Shown piece after piece: positions 46,224-57,075 of a stretch of DNA of 64,000 nt (the stretch's first letter is position 1; the number at the start of each line of letters is the position of its first letter). The notes under the pieces were generated by a model that worked only from the letters and a program-made list of their open reading frames with translations, made no database searches and was not told the origin of the DNA. The stretch is from Ceratothoa steindachneri (lineage: Eukaryota > Arthropoda > Malacostraca > Isopoda > Cymothoidae): NCBI GenBank assembly GCA_963969495.1, contig OZ018324.1, positions 159,925,758 through 159,989,757 on the forward strand, written 5' to 3'. Position numbers and translations under genes: made by a program.

Positions 46224-47690
46224 AATGGCAAGGCAACCCTTATTTAGAGAAACGGGGGTTATTGCGAGAGCTGAGTTTGTTTCGACTGACCAAACTCAGT
46301 GGATCGTGAGCCTGAAGAAAGGGTAGAGACAAGAGAGATTTGTGGGACTTGTTAGAACCAGGGTAGGGGGCATCATAACTCCTAATAAAAGGTGTGTAAC
46401 CCACGTCTGAAGGGAGGTTGGAAGTCGCAGTTACGGAGGGTTTCAAAGGAACAGGGGTAATGGGAAGGGGAGATGGGGTATGGTCGTGATAGGAAGGAAA
46501 TGATATAGATAAAGGAGACTTGGAGGCATCGTTACCTTCTGAAATTCGGGTATATCACTCTGGCTGAAGGATACACAAAATCTGCCTGATGGAAGATCGT
46601 ATGTTTCAGGTGTCGAAGGGATAGGGGTAGGGATGAAGAGAGGTAGAGATAGGTTATACCCCAAACGAGGTTGAGATTTGAGTTTTTATAGAGGGTGATT
46701 GTCCGCCCTTTTTGGAAATTAGCTTCCTAGAGTGAGGGAAAAAGTCGGGAGAGGCCTTATGCTTGTGCCAAGAGTCCTCACTCATGACTATGTCAGAGGG
46801 GAGCGCCTCACTAGATTCAACATTAGCTCGAATATCATCCAGTGTCTCCGGAGTGGCATCCAGAGATTGAACACGCTCTAAGGGCGTGAAGGCAATAAGC
46901 AGAGGAGAGGGAGTGGGTCTAATAGGAGGCCAGACTTATATCAGAGTAGAAGACGAAATTGATACAGCGGAGGGTAGTGGTGTTGCATTACGGGGCGCTG
47001 GTACGGTAGATGAGTTAGCATACGGGATAAGTGGGCGACCGGGACGAGAGTCTGTTGCCATGCATAGGACATCGGAAAACCTGACGCCAGGGGAAATGAA
47101 TTTCTCCGGTAGTCAACTGGCCTGCCCCCTAGCAGAATCACGGACAGCTGAGACCTCTTTTTTTCAAGAAGAAATAGGCAACACTTTGATGGAAATGTAC
47201 TATTGGACTCTCAACAGTTACTAAAGCGCAAGGATGGTTGCAGAAATGACCATGGTAGGCCTTCGCGTAATTTACGCATGCACGGGGGTGGCATCAGACG
47301 TTCCCTACATGACTGAACATATGGCAATTGAAACAGTGTCTTGGATTGGATATTCTCGTATAGAGCTTAAGTGTTACTCGTAAGTAACCCGTCTTAATAT
47401 TTGATGGAACATCCCGGCAATCAGACGATATGAACTTTGTTAGTGTGTTCACCCTAATCCCTCCAACGGTTCGTTGTTGTCTATGAATGTCAATGATATG
47501 CTGGCTAGTCAGCAATCTTAGAGCGAACAAGAGTCTTAAGGGCTTGGACAGAACCATGTTGGGGCAGGAGATGACCTTCACTACCAGGGCTCCATCGTTA
47601 CGGGAAATTTTGGATTTAATTCGAAGGATCAAGAAGCGATGGTAGTTCAAATCAGGTTCACCTCTGAAGAAAACAAATCTGACGTAAGAA
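46224..47690 (-). pseudogene. LINE ORF1 (Gag-like) relic with disrupted zinc knuckle
   Basis: Minus strand. The frame 47294-47650 encodes an ORF1 segment ending DVPSNIKTGYLRVTLKLYT and ISNPRHCFNCHMFSHVGNV. This is the RRM-like region followed by a first zinc knuckle C-x2-C-x4-H-x4, but the codon for the final Cys is TGA (47294-47296). Beyond it the frame continues with CHPRACVNYAKAYHGHFC, a second, damaged knuckle. Further down (46.9-46.24 kb) come Ser/Pro-rich low-complexity segments, for example YTPFIRSYDAPYPGSN, as in the C-terminal part of such proteins. The protein would bind and package LINE RNA. No ORF2 follows; a Tc1 element (45064-46086) occupies the adjacent downstream DNA. Confidence 0.6.
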
Positions 47691-48401
47691 AGTGAGAATA
47701 ACTGGAACGATATCCAGAAGCACGAGGTACAGATGCCAAAAACTTTTGCGAAGTAGTTTTTTGTTTATTTTTATCCATATACTACAATATTATTTCGGGG
47801 GTGAGCAGTCTCCAGCGGTGCTGAACCCACCTAAGCGGCCACGTCAACCGAAGCGCACCCCAGAATGGAGGCATAGGCCCGTGCACTCCTCAACCAGCAG
47901 CATCGTTTTAAAAAAGGGAGGCTGCCTTTGGTATTTTCCCTTCGCGGGAGCAAAGACAATCGAACTAGGCTGCCGCGACACGGGCACCCACAACATCCAA
48001 CTCAGCGTGGTTCAGCCACGGAACGACGCGCCCCGACGAGGCAGAACCGGCGCACGGAGACTGCAAAGCCCAAACTTAAACCTAAAATACGCACTAGCAC
48101 CCACACATTAATTCAGTCAAACACTACAATTGCCCACACAGATAAGCTCAGGGGCAATCAACCACATGTGAGAGGGACAGAAAAAAGGGAAGGAGATAGA
48201 AGGGGACATGAGGAGACCATGAACATTATAATAATGAAACCCAATAACGGCCGAGGGTAGAAAAGAGATTTATAATAAAAATCCACTTCGGAGACTACTC
48301 TAACCAGAGGGTTGAGCCCCCTTTCCAACGACAAAGCAGGAGCACTCTCTCGGCCAGTATCTGGAAACACCGCGAGCGTGGAGGGCGTCAGTATTTCGAG
48401 T
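47691..48401 (-). other. GC-rich sequence upstream of the LINE ORF1, possible 5' UTR
   Basis: GC-rich compared with both flanks and located where the 5' untranslated region of the minus-strand LINE should be. The overlapping plus frames (47692-48111, 47928-48260) are arginine/proline-rich with no known motif and are probably shadows. It ends where the dispersed repeat (48402) begins. Confidence 0.4.
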
Positions 48402-48778
48402 AAATATGTCATCTATTTGATTGAATAACTCCAAGTTTCCCTGAAACTTAAAAAATATATATTCGAATGATTTAGATTCTAAAATTATAGAATTATAGGA
48501 GGGTGCTGTGATTTTCCACAGCGCCTACTTAAGATATATCATTGAATAAAGTAATAATTTAAATCCTGCTTTAAAAACTCCATGCAACTATTTTCCCTAA
48601 AATTTAAGCATTTTCCCTATAATTCCCGATTGACAAACCTCTATGCCTGCCAACCCTCTCTGCAAAACTTCTCTTCGCCACCCCCAAACTTCTTTTTTTA
48701 GGATGACCCGATATTTGCATAAGAACATCCTTTATCCCTCATCTATCCATCTTCCACCCCTGCAATTGCATTTATCTC
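48402..48778. repeat. Dispersed repeat, copy 2
   Basis: Homologue of 39175-39559 in the same orientation, 9.2 kb away, alignable along its full length with scattered substitutions and small indels (for example AATAATAATAATAA present in copy 1 and reduced here). Confidence 0.85.
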
Positions 48779-49542
48779 TTCTTATTGTCCGTTAATTACA
48801 GCAACAAGCTAAGTCAACGATTTCCATCTTGCCACATTGCGTTTCCCCCAGTCCCCAAAGCCACCAGGAACATCTGCAGCTATATATCTTCTACATATTT
48901 TCAATTCCTTACGAACTTTCTCCTGGAGATGCTCCCGTTGATTCTCTCTTTAAAAAAAAAACTCGTCACTGATCAGTCGATGATTTCATACTGTGGCGAA
49001 GAGAATGTTGGAGTCTTTTAAGCTCGACTTGAACTGAGTATTTTTAAGCTGAGGGATAGGTGAGTTTTCTGAGGCGCTGCCCAATCGCATTTCAACGGCG
49101 CGGAGTCTGTCTCTTCTCATCTCGCCCCTGCCCCGGCACTTCTTTCTTTTTCGACCGGTCTTTACCCTTCCCACTCGGTCTCCACTTTGAGCTCCCCCTT
49201 TGTTTCATAATTCAATGGAAATCAAGAATTCAATTTCTGACCATTTCAGGAATAACTATGTTGTTGTTTAATAATTTAAACTGAAAACAAACGAAGAAAT
49301 CTCCCGCAGATAGATGGTTAAATGTGTAAAGAAAGAGGAAGTGAAAATGTGTGAGAGATATATGTATATTGTCGCTGATTCACCTGCAGATGTTAGGGCT
49401 TGGAGGGCAACCAATCATTCAGATGTCAGCTAGACTATTGTCCCCCACTTTACCCTTGATACCCCCTTGCGGGCCTAAAACGATCAAAATTGAGGGAAGG
49501 GGAGGTAGTCGATTTCGGTTTGAAGCGAGTTGACTCATTTCG

Positions 49543-49561
49543 GTTAGTTAGTTAGTTAGTC
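49543..49561. repeat. (GTTA)n tetranucleotide repeat
   Basis: Nearly five perfect copies of a TTAG/GTTA tetramer. It differs from the TTAGG pentamer at 20930. Confidence 0.9.
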
Positions 49562-49918
49562 AGCGCCAATCCTCCCATGATACTGGGAAGATCCCCGACC
49601 AGATAATGAAATCTATATAAGGTCAGTATGAAAATTGCTGGTCGGCCCGAGGGCACCAGGAGCTGGTCGTCTTTGGGGAGAGGTACCAGGAAGTATTATG
49701 TGTTTGACACCAAAGAGCGTTCAGGTGGAAGCCTTCGTCACCTGGGGGAGAAGGACATGTTACGCGTCAGAGGTACGTGGGTATAGATACCCATCGGCAG
49801 GACTCCTTGGAACAGAGAGAGTGTGTTGTGATGTAAAGGTGGGAGACGAATACAGGGGTGAGCACAGCGCGTCCACCAGTCGGTAGCCAGATCTCTACTG
49901 GTGCTGAACTTTGTGTCC

Positions 49919-49997
49919 GCTCATGCCGGGATTCGGAATCGAACCCGGTACCGCAACATTGGTAGGCCAACTCCGTATCCACTCGGCTAACATGAGC
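49919..49997 (-). tRNA. tRNA-like sequence, probable pseudogene or SINE head
   Basis: On the minus strand the ends GCTCATG and CATGAGC form a perfect 7-bp acceptor stem. Next come TTAGCCGAGTGG (A-box) and GGTTCGATTCC (B-box). The T-stem CCGGG/CCCGG is perfect but encloses 13 nt instead of 7, as if six bases were inserted. The anticodon region TTGGCCTACCAA is a short palindrome without a normal 7-nt loop or U33, so no anticodon can be read. A working tRNA is unlikely; a polymerase III promoter head of a repeat is more plausible. Confidence 0.45.
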
Positions 49998-51015
49998 TCA
50001 TTTCAGTCATTGTTACGATCTATAACCCCATTGAACGGTGCTTCTTTTGGGATGGTTCAAAGAGCTGATGCGAATGTGCTTTACGTTTCAATGTAAATAC
50101 TCATATTTATGAAAATCCCATTGATCATTTAGTTCATATCGAAAAAATAAATAATAAAAGCGAAATAATTCTCAACTTAGTTTGGGATAGCCATAACTGA
50201 TTATGTTGTATAGACTTTAAAATGGCTCGCCTTTTATTTTTTCAGTAAGTACAGTCCAACTAAGATCATTTATTAGACTTAAAAAAACTTAAGAAAAAGA
50301 AAGTGTCTAGATGTTGACGATAAAATATAATAAGCAAACCAATCAGAAAAGGAAAACTTTCTTTCCTCCTCCCTACAACCAACTGATCTGAAAAAAAGCC
50401 GTATTTAAATCCTTAAATATAGAAGTGGACTGCTTTAAGTATATATGTGTAACATTTTCTAGTATCAGTCATGAGAAAATATAAGTTAGTTTATTTGACC
50501 AAGTGAAAATCAGAAATCTAAAGACAGATTTGCACTTCACAATCTCTAGGAATGAAAGAGAAAAGGGAAATAACTCGTGACTGTTTTTAAACATTTTCAG
50601 TTGAAAGGAAGCCGAAAATTACCATGTTTTGTTGAAATATTGTTTAAGGATTTTCCTTGTCTGGGTTAGAACATTTTTATTTTCTTAGCAGCCATAATAC
50701 TCAATTGCATGAAAATCTGGGTGACGTAGGGGATAAACAAGTAAACTGCTTGTAGATCTTACTGGCCAAGTAGCCACCAAATATTTTGGCAGGAACTAGA
50801 GAAGTGAATCCATGGTGGAAGCTGTTTAACGAGGTTTATGTGACTCATTATATGCCTTATTATTTGACACAATGGCACCAAACACAATAAATAAGAGTGA
50901 TATATGCACTTGGATTGAGTATATATTGAACAAAAAATTGCTATATTTACAATGTCAATCGTTATCGCATCATGGAAGTTGTTTTTTTTTCCTGCAACTG
51001 GCATTTCTATCTGGA

Positions 51016-51300
51016 CTAAATATTTCCCTTTTCATAGGGTTCAAATAAAAATGGGTTACACTTGACCTGAAGCATCTTAGGTCCTTTATAAGTAAAATTG
51101 AGGAATCGAGTAAAGAGGAAATCATCTATTTCGCCTTGAGGCGTCAGCATATCTTGCATTATAAAGCTCTGCAACACATACATTGCATGGCGGAGTTCAA
51201 CTAATCCTTCCTCTTCCGTGATTACCTGCAACTGACAGCAAATGAAAGATTTAGAGCAAATAGTATGTGTCGCTTTGCTCAAAACATCTCTTTTGCGCAT
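51016..51300 (-). CDS. Hypothetical protein or exon, 94 codons
   Basis: Minus-strand open frame with balanced, non-repetitive composition (MRKRDVLSKATHTICSKSFI at the start; GEIDDFLFTRFLNFTYKG near residue 65). I do not recognise a family. No signal peptide, membrane segment or repeat is evident. The surrounding 2 kb has no recognised transposon, so it could be a chance frame, an exon, or part of an unknown element. Confidence that it is coding is low. Confidence 0.25.
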   Translation of the reverse strand: MRKRDVLSKATHTICSKSFICCQLQVITEEEGLVELRHAMYVLQSFIMQDMLTPQGEIDDFLFTRFLNFTYKGPKMLQVKCNPFLFEPYEKGNI

Positions 51301-52279
51301 ATATGGAAGCTATTTTAGTAACTGCTTCGCCTGCAAATGACCTTGCGTTCGTAAGCCATCCGATCTGTTGGGATAGCTATCTTCTCTCATGCTCATGTTG
51401 CCGGTGATATCTTAGTCAAGAACTTTTAAGCTTGGCTTATTTTTTATTCTGAAATCACAATAAAGGAGAAACATAAAGCTATCTATTGGAGAGCACATTA
51501 TGACTATACAGAAGACCTCTCGAAACGGAATTAAGCTCCCATTATTTGGAACGGTGTAAAATCTTTTTAAAAGCTAATGACAGATTTTCAAATTGACATG
51601 AAATTGCTTCGCTTTTATTCAAACAAGTAAAGTCAAATTTCTGCCTATGTTCGACGGGAAAAATCTTGTCAACGCTATAAAACCGACAAATTACTCCCCT
51701 CAACAAGGAAAATTTACTATTTCTGAAAGCTTAATTGGTCATTTCAAACTGGTAAAGGCTATTTCAGGTAAAGGTGGAATGAATTCCGGAAAGAGGCGAA
51801 AAAACCGACTTTTTCAGGGAAATGTCATGAAAGAAATATATGCGCTCTTGGGGCTGATTTGAGACTCCTCCTGTTCCTTTTCAGCGAGGTAGCCTCACCC
51901 CCTCCAGAAAGGGCTGCTCTTTCTTATTGTAATCATGGCTCTTTTTTCACAACTTTTTAACTCTAACTTATTTTCTCACTAGCAATACATAACTTAGTCA
52001 CCGGCAGGGTATGAGTTGTGGTTGTTAGTAAGATATAGTAAACCTCTGCAGGAGACTCCGTTAGAGCGCCAGAAAGGGAGGGGGGGGACATTCTCGGTTA
52101 TAAGCTAGAACACAACTGGGGACCACTGTTAGGGCTAGGCCCAGATAGATAGGGTGACCAAGGAGAGTTCTCAATTTAAAAGGTAGGTGAGACAGAATTA
52201 GATCGGATACAGGGGCTCCTCCTACTAGTGGAGATTTAGAAATTTCTCCACAGTTAATGATCTTCAGAAGACCCCCTCT
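51301..52279. other. Intergenic DNA
   Basis: No supported gene. The plus frame 51647-51862 has no motif. The GC-richer part after 52040 leads into the LINE and may be its leader. Confidence 0.4.
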
Positions 52280-55200
52280 CTTCCGAGATGGAGAACGCCA
52301 CCCAGGAAATCTAGATCCCCCGGGCATTAAAAGGCTGCCCCTTAAGTTCATACGAAACGGAAGGAAGTACTTCAAATGATATTTTCGGCCCAAGAAATTC
52401 CATTTAACAAATCTAAGGATGTAGAACAGTTGCTTTCATCAGCTGAAGGTATCACACTAAAAAAATGGATTTAGAAGCCAGAATACCCCCACAAATTACG
52501 GCTAACGGAAGCATTATCTGCTAAAAAATAAAGTCCTGGATGGGAGAGCATTTATAGCAGGAACTAAAAAAAGAACTGCAACAGATGCAGCAATGCCTCA
52601 AAATATCTGAGGTGGTCAAATTTAAAGATCACACTCACGTATTTAAAGTCTTTAGCGAATCTACTGAAATTGCTTTACAGATCAATGAAAAAGGAATTCT
52701 CGCATTCAGCATGAGAATCCCACCCTTCTTCCATACAAAGAGACGCGTTCATAAGCATATAGGAGCGATATGCTTCAGATGTTATGCCAGCGAGGATCAC
52801 ATGACACAAACTGACCTACAAAAGCGCTGAATATCTGTTCGGAAGTGGACCAGAAGGCCAGTTGTAGTCAAACTGTAATAACTTAGTGAAAAGATACATT
52901 AAGTGCCCCAAAAGAAGAGAGATTATCAAGAGAAAATAAACTGAGACAGGCAGAAATAACTTTAACATGAACAGAAACTCATACGCATCAATAGTAAAGA
53001 AAAACAAGCAAGGACCCATAACGCAGATTAATCCAAATAGAACACTCGATGTCAAAATAATTACGTGCATAATAAACGCAAACGTGAGGAATATTGCAAA
53101 TACAAGCAGTTACGGAACTACAGTAAACAGCATGCTACAGGAAAACGGTCTAGAACCTAAAAAATTCCCCAAGAGCCAACTCATCGAAAACATTTAAAAT
53201 AAATGTCACGCAAAAGACAAATGAAGAGTTATTGAAGAGGCAAAAAAAATGAATGTAGAAACAAAAAAGAACACAAACAGCGAAGACCCAGAGACGGAAA
53301 ATACCTTCTATGAGACAGAACAAGAATGCACACGGGTTATTCGCAAGAAACCCCCGACAAAAAGGAAATCTAAATCCTTCAGCAAAAGGACTCCATCTCG
53401 CAGAGATAAATCTCATGAAACACCCTCGAACGCAACCAACAGAGAAAGAACCCAGGTAAACGGAAAAAAACCAGAAAAAGAAACACCAATAACTCATCTC
53501 AACAGATAAGACACCCGACGGTGAACGGCTAAACTAACAGAAATGAACAATTGGAATAAGGAAATTAAGAAATTAATAATACCTCAAATTAACACATGCG
53601 GATGGAAATACAAAGAGATTATGTACTGAAACTTATTCAAAAATATTGACCCAGATATTATACTAATATTAGAACATTGAAAAAACATAGAAAATGAGAA
53701 AATAGATATTGAGCTACAATGTTATAGCCACAAATCCTCCAGGAGAGGCACACGACGGAGCTGCAATAGCTATCAAGCAAGGATTGCAGTTCAAAACAGT
53801 ACAAGAAATTGTAGATACTTAATTAGCTAAAGAACTTCAAATGGAATTAAGCAACATTATTGTCACAACAGGATACGAGCAACCGAGGTGTCATCCATTA
53901 CCGGTGCAAAACTTTAAAAACCTATTCAAAAATAGGGTGCCAGTCATTATAATGGACGATTTAAACGCCCATTACGGGAAACCGGGCAAACAGAGTTGGA
54001 GAACAACTTAATATACTTATCACTAGAGGGATACTGAAAAAACTGGAGCCCAAATACCCTACATACCTTCAAAGAGAATTAGCTAAAAACCGGACATCTG
54101 CCTAGCTAACTTCAATCTGGCCCGTTAACTAGTATTTTCAGTGACCACACTGCAACTCTAATGCATATAAATGAGAATACTATACAAATCGTTTCGATCA
54201 AATGAAAGGAATAACACACAGCGGATTGTGATAGTACAAAGACTTACTTCAGGCGAATGTCCCCGCCTCGCTCGAGGAAGCCACTCTAGAGGTACTCGTC
54301 GAAGTGTTGCGTAGGATTAGAGAAGAAATTAAAGGGGCAAAGAAGTGTGCCATCCCTATTAATTCGTTCCAAACTATCTAACAATTCAGATGGACACCAT
54401 AATTGGTGGCATCGAGCGAGAAGATTAGCCGAGCGGCAGAAAATATAAGAATATTCGGTCCATCAAGGGCGTCATACAACGCATTCAGAAGACAGAAAAG
54501 AGAATTAACAATACTAATTTACGAGAAACAGAAACAGAAATGTGATCTACACATCGATAAAATAGATGTAGAAGTATTCCAAAGTGAATTTTGGAAACAT
54601 ATTAATAGATTAAAGCCACGGACAGTAAGGGATAAGAATGAAAATTAAGGACGCAGGGAATAACATTTTAGAAGAGGAGGAAGAAATAGAAACATTGTTT
54701 AGAGAGCACTGGAGAAAATGTATTCAAAATGAGTGAAGAAGAGAAAGAGAACTATCAAATTGAATTCTAACATCAAATCGTAAACAAATTGAATGCAGAA
54801 ATCGAGAGAACTTACCCCTTCTGCTTTGTCGAGAAAGGAAGAAACAACAATGATGGAAAATATGTCGTTATTACATAGGAGGAAATAAAAGATACAATAA
54901 AAAGCTTCCAATAAAGAGCTGCAGGTCAATTGGAACTCACCAGATTAAGTTACATTGAAGCTTCCCCGAACACACCACTGGAGGGAGTAAGAAACACTTT
55001 CAATGAGTATTTGAACACGGGATACTTCCTGATGAACTGAAAGTAGCAAGGATGATTATCATCTCCAAGGCAGGAACCCTCCTGCCCCCCCCATATCAAG
55101 TGTGTTACTAAGGCACCCTTTCGCTACTAGATTTTATCGGTAAAGTATTAAAAAAAAATAATCAACAACAATAATCAACAACACGATAAACAGCGACGAT
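52280..55200 (+). pseudogene. Long LINE relic: ORF1, endonuclease and start of RT
   Basis: Plus-strand non-LTR element. ORF1: about 52340 RNGRKYFK, RPKKFHLTNLRM; 52585-52827 KFKDHTHVFKVFSESTEIAL and ICFRCYASEDHMT (first zinc knuckle, C-x2-C-x4-H, final Cys lost by frameshift); 52967-53194 with LDVKIITCIINANVRNIAN; 53249-53506, a Lys/Arg/Thr/Glu-rich tail. ORF2 endonuclease: NIDPDIILILEH (about 53640), DGAAIAIKQGLQFK (about 53755), VPVIIMDDLNAHYG (about 53940), the GDLNAH catalytic block with Gly changed to Asp. Linker: 54403-54645. RT start: AAGQLELTRLSYIEASPN (about 54920) and LNTGYF; the sequence stops before FRPISLL and YADD. Dozens of stops and frameshifts. It is an old copy truncated at its 3' side near 55.2 kb. 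Confidence 0.75.
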
Positions 55201-55279
55201 CTAGAATAGATCCAAGCTACACATAGTGGTTCAGATTCCCATGACTAACTAATTCAATTTTTTTACCTTATACCTACTA

Positions 55280-56588
55280 TAGGGTCTTTCAATAAGGTCG
55301 CTCAATCTTTAAATGTAAATAAAACAAGTTGTGTGTGATATATGCACTTAATTTATTTTAAATTTGAAATTACATTTTATGGCATTAAGTGTGGAATATG
55401 ATATCGTTCAAATGTCCGCCGTGGATTCGCTTCGTGGAACGTATTCGGGAGGCCCAATTTTCGATGACTTTGTCGCATAAATCAGGCTGAATTTGTTGGA
55501 TGGTGTTCGTTATGTTGAGTTTGAGGATATCAACTGTTTGCAGATTATTCGCATAGACCTGCGATTTAAGGTAGCTCCAAAGAAAGTAGTCTAATGGCGT
55601 TAAATCGCATGATATCGGTGGCCAGTTGACGTCGCAGCCGCGCGAGATGACCCTGCCCTGAAATCGTTGGTACAAAATATCTATCGGAACGTGCGCAGTG
55701 TGGCACATAGGGCCGTCCTGTTGGAACCACATGTCGTCAGCATCCATATCAGGCACTTAATCCAGTTGAGGCCAAAAGAAGTTGTTTATCATCGATCTGT
55801 AGGTCTCGCCTTTGACGGTTATGGCAATCTCATCTTCGTTCTCAAAAAAATACGGACCGATGATTCTGTTAGACGAAAATCCGCACCAAACAGTGACGTT
55901 GTTGGGATGCAATTTGTGCTGGTGTATCTCATGTGGATTGTTTTCCTCCCAAATTCGACAATTTTGCTTGTTCACAAATCCATTCATCCAAAAATGGGCC
56001 TCGTCGCTAAAGATGATTTTGGGGGAAAAATCTGGGGCAACTTCCAACTGCTCTAGAGCCCAATCAGCAAACACACGGTGTTGTCTATGGTCGTTTACCT
56101 TAAGTTCCTGGGTAAGTTGGATTTTGTATGGGTGCAGACCCAAGTCCCTACGCATAATTCACCAAACTGAAGTCGCAGAAAGGCCAAGTTCTTGTGAACG
56201 ACGAGAAATTGACTGCCTCGGATTTTCCCGTACACTCTCATTTACGGCAGCGATGTTTTCAGCAGACCTTGCGTTTCGGTGACGTACGGGTGTTGGCTTG
56301 TTGATCGACCCTTTTGTCTCGAATTTGGCCACCAAGCATCGAACAGTGGACTCGGTATGACGATTGTAAAGAGGATAGAAATCACGTAAGGCGTGAAACG
56401 TTTGTCAAACGGAGCACTAGATTTGATAATAACATTTGATGATTTGCACACGCTGTTCAACGCAATAACCTTCCATGGTGACTTGCCAAGTACAACTAAA
56501 CAGTTCACAGTGAGGTTGCCAGATGTCGCTTTAACAATATGGCCACTATCGCCTGACAAAGCTCAAGCGTCCTTGTTGAAAGACCCTT
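55280..56588 (-). mobile_element. Complete mariner element of DD41D type
   Basis: A 1309-bp element with inverted ends TAGGGTCTTTCAATAAGGTC (left) and, on the minus strand from 56588, AAGGGTCTTTCAACAAGGAC, continuing GCT. TA dinucleotides flank both sides (55278-55279 and 56589-56590), as expected for a TA target duplication. Length and structure are those of an undeleted mariner. Confidence 0.88.
55385..56476 (-). pseudogene. Mariner transposase, DD41D, four in-frame stops
   Basis: A 363-codon reading frame from ATG at 56474-56476 to the stop at 55385 remains in one frame. It starts MEGYCVEQRVQIIKCYY. ESTVRCLVAKFETKGS is the helix-turn-helix end, then PVRHRNARSAENIAAV and SRRSQELGLS. First catalytic Asp: IIFSDEAHFW; second: MWFQQDGPMCHTA; third: CDLTPLDYFLW. 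Forty-one residues separate the second and third, giving DD41D, as in the rosa-type mariner lineage. The C-terminus is VIENWASRIRSTKRIHGGHL. Breaks are only stops: two near 56415, a TGA at about 56157 where relatives have Arg (CGA to TGA), and TAA at 55757-55759. All three catalytic residues are present. A recently lost copy, possibly one that spread while cross-mobilised. Confidence 0.9.
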
Positions 56589-57075
56589 TATATCTCCTTG
56601 CTGTCCTATCCTTAAACTTTCTTTTTCCCCTCCATCTCACTCTTACCAATCATACCCACAGTTAGTGGAGCTTACTTAGGTTCTGGCTAGTGTGGCCGCG
56701 GGTGACTATAAAGGTGTACTGTGCCTCGCCCCCCTCCTCCTTGGCCACTCCTTTGATATCCAAGGAGGTCAGGGGGTCGGGGGGTCAGGCGAGCTGTATT
56801 TTGTTTCCCACTTCTCTTTGCATTTCATTCCAAAAAGAGGTAGGTAGCACTTATTCAGAAATACAAGTATAACGAAAAGGACGAGTAGCAATTTCGATTC
56901 TTGCTTAAGTGGTGGAGGATCAAGGATACAAGAAAATGTAAAATAACAATTAATATGCATTTCATACAGTGAACATATGTTATACTCTTATAATGTATGC
57001 AGTGTATACGAGTATATACATAATCAAGTTTTGGTCGGTTCTCATTGGTCAAAGCCCCATGTCACTTGAGAACCG
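56589..57075. other. Spacer between mariner and gypsy-type element
   Basis: A GC-rich patch with GGGGGTCGGGGGGTC at 56773-56787, then AT-rich sequence. No long terminal repeat matching 60137 onward was found here, so the gypsy-type element is 5' truncated. Confidence 0.45.

Larger units (their letters stand above)
48779..51015. other. Intergenic DNA with minor repeats
   Basis: Includes repeat-like phrases shared with 26.7-27.1 kb (near 48868 and 49345), a short TTAG run and a tRNA-like sequence (49919-49997). No host gene recognised. Confidence 0.45.

Noticed and set aside
55667..56282. Plus-strand open frames of 129 and 156 codons
   Set aside because: Antisense to the mariner transposase, whose frame, termini and catalytic residues are clear.
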